Shown piece by piece: positions 1 to 6,015 of a stretch of DNA of 6,900 nt. The DNA lies in the NCBI GenBank assembly GCA_023418435.1, contig JAEZZT010000114.1:1-6900 (forward strand). The letters are read 5' to 3'. A model generated the notes under the pieces. That model did not search any database, was not told the origin of the DNA, and worked only from the letters and a program-made list of their open reading frames with translations. This DNA comes from Bacillota bacterium. GTDB taxonomy: Bacteria; Bacillota; Negativicutes; Veillonellales; Negativicoccaceae. The position numbers and the translations under genes were made by a program. The first letter of the stretch is position 1. Each line of letters opens with the position of its first letter.

Positions 1-463
1 TTACCGATCCTCTACCGCGGCAAATGGTTGCGCCTCTTGCCCCGGCTCGATTTGCGGCATCGACAACCCCCTTGGCATCTCCCTTATTGACTATCGTATA
101 AATCACTTGCCACATGGACTCTACCTCCCGTTCGGCCACCTCATCATTTTGCCAATCTCGCACTCCATAGACACCCATCACCGGCACTGCATAGGCAATA
201 CCGCGATTGCGTTTGTGCAATTGAAACTCGGCTGCGACTTCTCGCAAACAGCGCAGGGCCACATCCTGTTTTTCCACAAAGAAAACGATATCCTTGCGAA
301 CTTCATCCAGGCCGAAAAACTGTAGCCATGAACCGGCAACCGTTCCCACAGCCGGTTCGACCGTCGAGCCATGTACATAACGTCTCCGCAATGCCGCATG
401 CACATCATCCCCTTTACCGTGATTGACGATGAAGTACACGACGGAAAAAGCCTGTGCCATCAT
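1..463 (-). CDS. Tandem P-II-like nitrogen-regulator family protein (3' end outside window)
   Basis: 154 residues are visible and the frame is open to the left edge, so the C-terminus is missing. Two P-II-like (GlnB/GlnK-type) units are seen. Unit 1 covers about residues 7-103: a beta strand VVYFIVN, then GSTVEPAVGT, the strand DIVFFVEKQD, and RGIAYAVPVMGVYGV, which resembles the P-II segment GDGKIFVLPVEDVIRI. Unit 2 starts near residue 118 with VIYTIVNKGD and reaches RGATICRGRGS, the usual approach to the P-II T-loop. The two starts align at an offset of about 112 residues. P-II proteins are cytosolic sensors of ATP/ADP and 2-oxoglutarate that regulate enzymes and transporters. The ATG at 463 follows AAGGAGG (478-472) by 8 nt and overlaps the upstream DUF1538 stop as ATGA, implying translational coupling; a second ATG follows at 460. 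The linkage suggests it regulates that membrane protein. The family call is fairly firm; the ligand is unknown. Confidence 0.85.
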   Translation of the reverse strand, partial: MMAQAFSVVYFIVNHGKGDDVHAALRRRYVHGSTVEPAVGTVAGSWLQFFGLDEVRKDIVFFVEKQDVALRCLREVAAEFQLHKRNRGIAYAVPVMGVYGVRDWQNDEVAEREVESMWQVIYTIVNKGDAKGVVDAANRAGARGATICRGRGSV

Positions 464-1950
464 GATTTTTTCCTCCTTGAACGCGCTTGAATCCGAAATA
501 TCAGCCCCAGCAACTGCAACGCCACAATCGGCATCATGGCAATCAACGCCACCACGCCGAACCCGTCGGCGAATACATCCGCACCGGGAAAATGAGCCGC
601 TGCGCCACCGGCAAACGATAAGACGAAGGTAGCCGCCATCGGGCCGGAGGCCACTCCGCCGGAGTCAAATGCCATCCCGACGAATAGATTCGGCACAACA
701 AACGAAAGACCGATTGCCAGTGCATATCCGGGCAACAACAAATGCCACAGTTCCAAACCGGGAATAACGATCCGCAACATGGACAAACAAACCGCTCCAC
801 CCACCGCCAATGATAGTGAAACGAGAATCCAACGTTTTTTCACGTAGCCGCTGGTCAAGTCTTCAATTTGATGGACCAACGGAATGACGGCCGGTTCCGC
901 CAAAATGACCACCAAACCGATGATCGCTCCGACCAATACCAAAATCCAGCCGGTACCGGCTTCTCCCAATTGCATCCCGGCTTCATAACCGGCACGATTG
1001 AAGCCCAAGTTGACTCCAATCATGAACAACACCAAACCAAGATACGTATATAAAAGCCCCATATTGATTTTGTGCAATTCATAGGGTCGAACTTTTTCTA
1101 TGAGCCAATGTCCCAAGTAAAACAATACGACGATGGGGAGCATACTCATCAGCACTTCCAAAAACATATGCGGTACCAAGTGAGCCAACGTCGCTCCCAG
1201 CGGTTGCAGGCCTTCCTGCTCCGGCACATTGACCTGCTCCGCCAATGCCCCTTGCCCGGTCACCATCGCCATGATCAATGTACCGGCAATCGCACCTGCC
1301 GAGGCGATCCCGACCAAGCCGAAGCTGTCCTCCTCTTCCGCCACCGAGTCCGCCGATTTGAACCGCGAAACCCCGGCCGCCAACGCCAGGAAAAAAGGAA
1401 CCGTCATCGCTCCGGTAGTCGTTCCCGAAGCATCGAACGACAAAGCGATAAATTCATTCGGTACGCATAAGCAAAGTATACCGATCAAAGCATAGAATAA
1501 GAAAAATACATATTTCAAGGCGACCGAGCGCACGATGCGCCACAAGCCTACACTCAGGCAAAATGCAATGCCGACGGAAACCGCATAGACCAGCATCATT
1601 TCGCCGACCAAGCCATTCGTCATCAGCTCCACTTGTTGCCCGTAAATACGCAAATCCGGCTCCGCCATCGAAATGGCAAAGCCCAACACCAGGCCGGCCA
1701 AAATCACCAACAGCATTTTGCCGTACCGCGTCACGGCTCTACCCAAATGTGCGCCGATCGGAGTAATCCCGATATCCACGCCCACGTGAAACAGACCGAG
1801 TCCCAGGACGATCAGCAACGTTCCCCACAAGCAACGCAGCCAGACTTCCGTCGGCAAGGGCGTTACCGTCCAATTCAAGATCGCAATCAATAACGCTATC
1901 GGCAACACCGATTCGGCCACTTCCTTCAACTTTTCTCCCAATACACCCAC
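460..1950 (-). CDS. DUF1538 polytopic membrane protein, internally duplicated
   Basis: A 496-residue, very hydrophobic protein with roughly a dozen membrane segments and a basic tail (RIQARSRRKKS), recognised as DUF1538. It contains two homologous halves. AEP at 96-98 matches AEP at 351-353; VPNEF at 163-167 matches VPNLF at 419-423; FDASGTTTG at 172-180 matches FDSGGVASG at 428-436; the SAD...DSFGLVG stretch (about 199-214) matches GAD...DGFGVVA (about 456-468). The offset is 255-257 residues throughout. Such duplicated, glycine-rich, acidic-motif architecture is typical of secondary transporters and channels, but the substrate is unknown and transport is inference. The start is GTG at 1950, with AGGAGGTG 5 nt upstream. 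The downstream gene is a tandem P-II-like protein overlapping by 4 nt, a pairing that suggests nucleotide- or 2-oxoglutarate-responsive control. The gene appears intact. Confidence 0.9.
   Translation of the reverse strand: MGVLGEKLKEVAESVLPIALLIAILNWTVTPLPTEVWLRCLWGTLLIVLGLGLFHVGVDIGITPIGAHLGRAVTRYGKMLLVILAGLVLGFAISMAEPDLRIYGQQVELMTNGLVGEMMLVYAVSVGIAFCLSVGLWRIVRSVALKYVFFLFYALIGILCLCVPNEFIALSFDASGTTTGAMTVPFFLALAAGVSRFKSADSVAEEEDSFGLVGIASAGAIAGTLIMAMVTGQGALAEQVNVPEQEGLQPLGATLAHLVPHMFLEVLMSMLPIVVLFYLGHWLIEKVRPYELHKINMGLLYTYLGLVLFMIGVNLGFNRAGYEAGMQLGEAGTGWILVLVGAIIGLVVILAEPAVIPLVHQIEDLTSGYVKKRWILVSLSLAVGGAVCLSMLRIVIPGLELWHLLLPGYALAIGLSFVVPNLFVGMAFDSGGVASGPMAATFVLSFAGGAAAHFPGADVFADGFGVVALIAMMPIVALQLLGLIFRIQARSRRKKS
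472..478 (-). promoter_or_regulatory. Ribosome-binding site of the P-II-like gene
   Basis: AAGGAGG lies inside the last codons of the DUF1538 gene, 8 nt before the ATG at 463. It supports initiation at the ATGA overlap rather than a later start. Confidence 0.75.
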
Positions 1951-1955
1951 GGCAA

Positions 1956-1963
1956 CACCTCCT
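1956..1963 (-). promoter_or_regulatory. Ribosome-binding site fixing the GTG start of the DUF1538 gene
   Basis: AGGAGGTG is a near-perfect anti-Shine-Dalgarno match ending 5 nt before the GTG at 1950-1948. It selects this GTG as the start. Confidence 0.8.
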
Positions 1964-1969
1964 GTTCGT

Positions 1970-1978
1970 ATTGTAGCA
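1970..1978 (-). promoter_or_regulatory. Candidate extended -10 promoter for the DUF1538/P-II operon
   Basis: On the minus strand TGCTACAAT fits the extended -10 form TGnTATAAT with one mismatch. The position expected for a -35 box (about 1993-1998) reads TGTGGT, a poor match, as is tolerable for extended -10 promoters. Transcription would begin near 1963, leaving a leader of only about a dozen bases that starts at the ribosome-binding site. It sits downstream of the receptor's terminator, as an independent operon needs. Confidence 0.4.
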
Positions 1979-2035
1979 TAGGAAAGGCTCTCACCACACG
2001 ACAGATATACGAAGACTTTCTATTTCAAATTGGAA

Positions 2036-2067
2036 TAGAAAAAGAGTTCGCCGGATGACGAACTCTT
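2036..2067 (-). terminator. Rho-independent terminator after the TonB-dependent receptor gene
   Basis: A perfect 9-bp inverted repeat, AAGAGTTCG and CGAACTCTT (2042-2050 and 2059-2067), with an 8-nt loop. Read on the minus strand it is followed by a T-rich tract (CTCTTTTTCTATT), and it begins about 8 nt after the receptor stop codon. On the plus strand no T tract follows, so it acts for the minus strand only. It separates the two transcription units. Confidence 0.85.
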
Positions 2068-2074
2068 CGTAAGT

Positions 2075-4132
2075 TTAAATTTTGAAATCCATACCGATTT
2101 TGTAGAAGCGGCCATTATAGGTTCGTGCCGTCGTGTCGGAGTTAAAGAGATTATCGACTCCGGCATATACGCGCAAACCGTTATCAAAACGATAGTCGGC
2201 CAGGACATTCCAAACGCCGAAATTCTTCTTCTGGCCATCATTCAGAGAATCGAGATAATCGGCATAGTAATTGCCCCAGAAGTACACACCCATGTGTTGA
2301 TGAGTATAGTTGACCCCCAAGTCGAACTTGTGGCGCGGGCGATCCTGCAAGCGAGCTTTGGTCTTTTGATCTTCCGCCTGCAGCCAAGTGTATCCATAAT
2401 GAACCGACCACATATCATTGAAATGATGCTCTCCGGAAATCTCAACGCCATCAATGTGAACGCGACCCAAGTTCTGGTTCTGATACTTCCACAAACGTTT
2501 CGGGAAAGACATCGGGCCACGTTGCACCGTGCCGACGATGTCATTATTTTCATTGATTTGTACGGAATCAATATAGTCCTTGATATCATTGTGGAAATAA
2601 GAAACTTTGACATTGCCGTCCGCATAATCTTTTTCCCAGGAGAGATCATAGTTGACCGATCTTTCCGGTTTCAGATTGGGATTGCCCACCCACATGAAGT
2701 CCACATAACCATTGCGCGGACCCATGAAATGATTTTGGAACATCAAGAAGTTGTAATTCAACTCCATCAAGCCCGGGGTCACATAGCCGGTCCCGATATT
2801 GGCCTTCCAGCGAGTATTTTCATTGACAAAATAAGTAGCGCCCAATTTCGGGGAAACTCGACCGCCGAAACGATCGCTATGATCGTATCTCAATGCCGGT
2901 ACTACCAACCATTTGTCATTCGGTCGCCATTCATCCTGAAGGTAAAGGCTTTGATACTTGATATCGTCTTTGTAAATCGATTCCGCTTTCAAATTGCCGA
3001 CTTGGTATTCACCTACCAAGTGATTCGTCTTCATCCGTGTCGAACGTCCTTCTTCTTGCCGATACTCCGCACCCACACTGACATGGTGGTTGTCGAATTG
3101 ACGTCCTGCCTGCGCTTCCCAAGTCGTTTCTACATGCTTGGCATAATCGGCCGTTTTGTAATCTGCGCCCATATGCGTATAGTAGTTCTTGTCGAAAATA
3201 TTACGGCTCAGGCGAGTAAAATATTTCCAGTTATGATCTTCACCATGAAATTCGGCCGAGATATTTTGCGTGACGATGCGGTTATTCGTATCGGCTTTCT
3301 TGCTTTTGACTTCTTTCTTGGTCGGTTTACCGTTGACCGGCATCGTGACCGTCTTGATTTCATAACCGCCCAACAAATACTGCTGATCCACTTGGCGGTT
3401 ATAAGTGAAATTCACTTGATGCTGCGGATCAAATTGATAGTCCAATTGTACTTGGAAAGGTTTGGCCGTGCCGTAATAATAGCTGGTACCTTCCAGATCA
3501 TTGTAATGAGGAACTTTTTTCCTTGCACCATAAGATACTTTGTAGCGCAAATTATTTTGTGTGCCGCTATCATAGGCAAAATGATAATTGTATTGATTCT
3601 TTTCGCCGCTTTGATAACTGCCCGTTTCCACATTGCCGCTGAAAGTAGGCTGTGCCGATTTTTTCAAAATGACATTGACTACGCCGCCGACCGCTTCCGA
3701 ACCGTACAACGCCGAAGCTGCACCTTTTACGACTTCAATCCGCTCGACATTTTCCATACCGATGGATTCCAAGATTCCGGGCGCTGCCAATGTTTTGGAA
3801 ATATCCGTCGCTACTCGTTTTCCGTCAATCATGAACAATGTATGGCGGGAGTCCGTACCGCGGATCGACATATGCGAGCGGGACATACCGTCATTGGTAA
3901 AGGTAATTCCCGGGATCGCTGCCAACGCATCCCCCAAATTCTGCGCGCCGCGATTCTGCAGTTCTTGGGCCGTGACAACCGTCACGCTGGTCGGCGTTTC
4001 TCTTACCGTTTGCGGTACACGTGCCGCAGTCACAACCACTTCATCCAAATGAAATGCCGGTGCCGGAGCGGCATAAGCACTCGCTCCTACGCAAACCAAG
4101 GCACATGCCAGTGCCGTCAATTTTTTATTGAT
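2075..4132 (-). CDS. TonB-dependent outer-membrane receptor (heme/siderophore/cobalamin class)
   Basis: Ligand-gated outer-membrane porin that uses TonB energy to bring a scarce metal complex into the periplasm. Numbering from the TTG at 4120 (681 residues), it shows a hydrophobic signal segment (1-18), a TonB-box-like DEVVVTA (26-32), a plug domain (about 38-153; SIRG, LFMIDGKRV, ENVERIEVVKGAASALYG, GGVVNVI), then a beta-barrel to the C-terminus (VDNLFNS ... FKI). NPNLKPE at 480-486 matches the NPNL box of many heme receptors, but the preceding region (GTGYVTPGLMELN, from 443) only weakly resembles a FRAP box, so the ligand is undecided. I place the start at ATC 4132: GGAGG (4144-4140) is 7 nt upstream, and reading from there gives MNKKLTALACALVC, an ideal signal peptide. 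The only standard start is TTG 4120, which is 19 nt from the GGAGG and lacks the lysines. An in-frame TAA at 4153-4151 excludes earlier starts. It is the last gene of the import operon, about 75 nt after the ATPase gene. Confidence 0.93.
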   Translation of the reverse strand: MNKKLTALACALVCVGASAYAAPAPAFHLDEVVVTAARVPQTVRETPTSVTVVTAQELQNRGAQNLGDALAAIPGITFTNDGMSRSHMSIRGTDSRHTLFMIDGKRVATDISKTLAAPGILESIGMENVERIEVVKGAASALYGSEAVGGVVNVILKKSAQPTFSGNVETGSYQSGEKNQYNYHFAYDSGTQNNLRYKVSYGARKKVPHYNDLEGTSYYYGTAKPFQVQLDYQFDPQHQVNFTYNRQVDQQYLLGGYEIKTVTMPVNGKPTKKEVKSKKADTNNRIVTQNISAEFHGEDHNWKYFTRLSRNIFDKNYYTHMGADYKTADYAKHVETTWEAQAGRQFDNHHVSVGAEYRQEEGRSTRMKTNHLVGEYQVGNLKAESIYKDDIKYQSLYLQDEWRPNDKWLVVPALRYDHSDRFGGRVSPKLGATYFVNENTRWKANIGTGYVTPGLMELNYNFLMFQNHFMGPRNGYVDFMWVGNPNLKPERSVNYDLSWEKDYADGNVKVSYFHNDIKDYIDSVQINENNDIVGTVQRGPMSFPKRLWKYQNQNLGRVHIDGVEISGEHHFNDMWSVHYGYTWLQAEDQKTKARLQDRPRHKFDLGVNYTHQHMGVYFWGNYYADYLDSLNDGQKKNFGVWNVLADYRFDNGLRVYAGVDNLFNSDTTARTYNGRFYKIGMDFKI

Positions 4133-4139
4133 CTCTATT

Positions 4140-4144
4140 CCTCC
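4140..4144 (-). promoter_or_regulatory. Ribosome-binding site of the receptor gene, pointing to a non-canonical start
   Basis: GGAGG (context CTGGAGGAA) sits 7 nt before ATC 4132-4130 but 19 nt before the TTG at 4120. In frame between the TAA at 4153 and the TTG there is no ATG or GTG; only ATA 4138 (1 nt from the motif) and ATC 4132 are near-cognate. Confidence 0.65.
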
Positions 4145-4206
4145 AGAAAATTAAAATGGTAACGGCCGTTTTTCTTCCACCGTCAAAGAAGCTTCTCCTT
4201 CCTCTA

Positions 4207-5013
4207 TTATTCATCTTTCTTTTGGCGTTCCACCTCCAGCGGGAGATAAAAACGATACGATCGGTCTTCTTCCTGCACTTCGACCGGACGCATTCGAACA
4301 CCGAACCAGTCTCGAATATGGTCTTCGGTGAGAAGTCGTTCCGGCGTGTCATCTCCTACCAATCTGCCGTCTTTCATCGCCCACATGCGATGACTGTAGC
4401 GAGCTGCCTGATTCAAATCATGCAGTACCATCACAATCGTCATCGAGCGGTGTCGCCAAGTCATATCTATCACATCCATCAAATTCATTTGATGGTGGAT
4501 ATCCAAGTAAGTAGTCGGCTCATCGAGCATCAAAATCTCCGGATCCTGGGCCAGCGCCATGGCCAGCCAAACCCGTTGACGTTCGCCTCCCGAAAGAGCT
4601 CCCATGTTGCGGTCACGATACTTCCACACGTCCGTTTCTTTCATGACATGTTCGATGACCTCATGGTCGTAGGCGGATAATTCCGCGAAATAATTCAAAT
4701 GCGGATTTCTGCCGCAAGACACGAGACGAAACACATTCATATCCGCCGGTGCCATCGCCGATTGCGGCAACACCGCAATCTTACGAGCTACCTCTGTCGC
4801 CGAATACTCTTTCATATTCTTGCCGTCCAGACATACCTCGCCACCGGCCAAAGGCAGCAATCTCGCCAAACCTTTCAAAAGTGTCGACTTGCCGGAGCCG
4901 TTCGGACCGATAATCGAGACAATCTCCGGTTTCGTCAATGCCAAGGAATCAATTTCGACAATAATATTCTTGTCATAACCGATTCGTAAATTTTTTGCCT
5001 CTAAAGTTGCCAA
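4207..5013 (-). CDS. ABC transporter ATP-binding protein, iron-chelate/cobalamin uptake (FecE/BtuD type)
   Basis: 268-residue cytosolic ATPase that powers the adjacent permease. All nucleotide-binding elements are present: Walker A GPNGSGKST (36-44), Q-loop VLPQS with Q84, signature LSGGERQR (140-147), Walker B ILMLDE with E165 (160-165), D-loop LD (170-171) and switch histidine H198 in VLHDLN. The length and the segment SCGRNPH (99-105) fit the FecE/FhuC/BtuD/HmuV group. The start is TTG at 5013: an in-frame TAA (the permease stop, 5019-5017) lies just upstream, and AAAGGAGT within the permease end gives a Shine-Dalgarno about 8 nt away. Only 3 nt separate it from the permease stop, so the two are co-translated as a complex. 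The C-terminal tail (about 241-268) is charged. It appears intact. The exact ligand cannot be assigned from the ATPase. Confidence 0.95.
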   Translation of the reverse strand: MATLEAKNLRIGYDKNIIVEIDSLALTKPEIVSIIGPNGSGKSTLLKGLARLLPLAGGEVCLDGKNMKEYSATEVARKIAVLPQSAMAPADMNVFRLVSCGRNPHLNYFAELSAYDHEVIEHVMKETDVWKYRDRNMGALSGGERQRVWLAMALAQDPEILMLDEPTTYLDIHHQMNLMDVIDMTWRHRSMTIVMVLHDLNQAARYSHRMWAMKDGRLVGDDTPERLLTEDHIRDWFGVRMRPVEVQEEDRSYRFYLPLEVERQKKDE

Positions 5014-5016
5014 AGC

Positions 5017-6015
5017 TTACACTCCTTTCCTCAATAAATACAAGAAGAAAGGTGCGCCTATAAAACTCATCAAGACGCCGACCGGAATCTCTACCGGACT
5101 GAACGCGCTGCGCGCAAAAGTATCGGCAAACAATATCAATACGGCTCCCATCAATGCCGCCAAGGGTATGAATCGTTCAAAGTCGCCACCAATCAGCAAG
5201 CGAGCCACATGCGGCACGATCAAGCCCACAAACCCCAACATCCCGGCCACCGATACGGCCGAAGCCGCCAAGAGCGCCGACAAGGTCAGGAGCAATATTC
5301 TCGTACGTTCCACGCGGACTCCCAGCGATTTGGCGATATCATCGCCGAAACTCAGCAATGTCAATGCCCGAGTTGCAAATACGCTGCCGATCAAGCCCAA
5401 CGCCGTATAGGGCAAAATCATCACGACATAGTCCCAACTGCGACCGGCAAATCCACCGGCCATCCAACTCACGGTACCTTGGATGCGATCGGAGTAAAAG
5501 AATGTCAGCAATGTCATAAAACCGCCGAAGAACGCAGCCAACGCCACGCCTGCCAACACCAAACGCAGGGGACTGACCCCTCTTTTCCAAGAAATACCGT
5601 AGACCATGAAGGTCGCCAGCATGGCGCCGACAAAGGCCGCCAACGGAATATAATTCATTTGATGCGGATACAAAATCATAATGATCATCGCCGCAAGTCC
5701 CGCGCCGGCAGTGACGCCCAGCAAACCCGGATCGGCAAGCGGATTGCGCAATACGCCCTGCAAAATGGCACCGGCAATCGCCAGATTGACTCCCGTCAGT
5801 GCGCCCACCAAGACGCGCGGCAAGCGGATATCATACAAAATCGTATATAGATCATTGGCGCGTCCTTCCTGCAGGATACGCCACATATCCGGCGGATGAA
5901 TCGGCACCGAACCGACACCCATTCCGATGGCCAATCCCGCTACCACGAGCAGTCCGAATAGCCAGTACCATCCTTGACCTCGCGACAAGGACTCTATCTT
6001 TTTATTTTTCACCAT
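5017..6015 (-). CDS. FecCD-family ABC transporter permease (iron complex/cobalamin)
   Basis: 332-residue inner-membrane protein; a homodimer would form the translocation channel, since only one permease gene is present. Family hallmarks are RLPRVLVGALTG (64-75), the stretch AGAILQGVLRNPLADPGLLG (81-100), the cytoplasmic coupling segment FGDDIAKSLGV (223-233), and GFVGLIVPHVARLL (261-274), with a C-terminal segment ending PFFLYLLRKGV. The length and the set of about ten hydrophobic segments are normal for BtuC/FhuB-half/HmuU-type permeases. The N-terminus is short and basic (MVKNKK), fitting a cytosolic N-terminal end. The ATG at 6015 lies 14 nt inside the binding-protein gene and follows AGGAAAG by 7 nt; GTG at 6012 is an alternative. 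The overlap upstream and 3-nt gap downstream indicate one operon. It appears complete. Confidence 0.95.
   Translation of the reverse strand: MVKNKKIESLSRGQGWYWLFGLLVVAGLAIGMGVGSVPIHPPDMWRILQEGRANDLYTILYDIRLPRVLVGALTGVNLAIAGAILQGVLRNPLADPGLLGVTAGAGLAAMIIMILYPHQMNYIPLAAFVGAMLATFMVYGISWKRGVSPLRLVLAGVALAAFFGGFMTLLTFFYSDRIQGTVSWMAGGFAGRSWDYVVMILPYTALGLIGSVFATRALTLLSFGDDIAKSLGVRVERTRILLLTLSALLAASAVSVAGMLGFVGLIVPHVARLLIGGDFERFIPLAALMGAVLILFADTFARSAFSPVEIPVGVLMSFIGAPFFLYLLRKGV

Noticed and set aside
178..408. A 76-codon minus-strand frame within the P-II-like gene
   Set aside because: It is an alternate frame of the same strand. The overlapping frame from 463 has a good ribosome-binding site, stop/start coupling and P-II homology.
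2294..4162. A 622-codon plus-strand open frame opposite the TonB-dependent receptor
   Set aside because: It is in codon register with the receptor gene, so its stops would arise only from TTA, CTA and TCA codons in the receptor. That gene prefers other Leu and Ser codons, which keeps the antisense frame open. The translation has no recognisable domain, while the minus strand encodes a clear receptor.
4156..4186. A possible promoter for the receptor gene (TTGACG then TACCAT)
   Set aside because: The spacing is 19 bp and the -10 matches only 4 of 6. At 17-18 bp spacing there is no -10-like sequence. It is too weak to call.
4133..4206. Fur box or cobalamin riboswitch before the receptor gene
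   Set aside because: No GATAATGATAATCATTATC-like sequence is present, and the gap is far too short for a cobalamin riboswitch.
5209..5850. A 213-codon plus-strand open frame opposite the permease gene
   Set aside because: Its product is rich in Gln, Arg and His with low-complexity character, and it lies wholly opposite a strongly conserved FecCD permease. It is a shadow frame.
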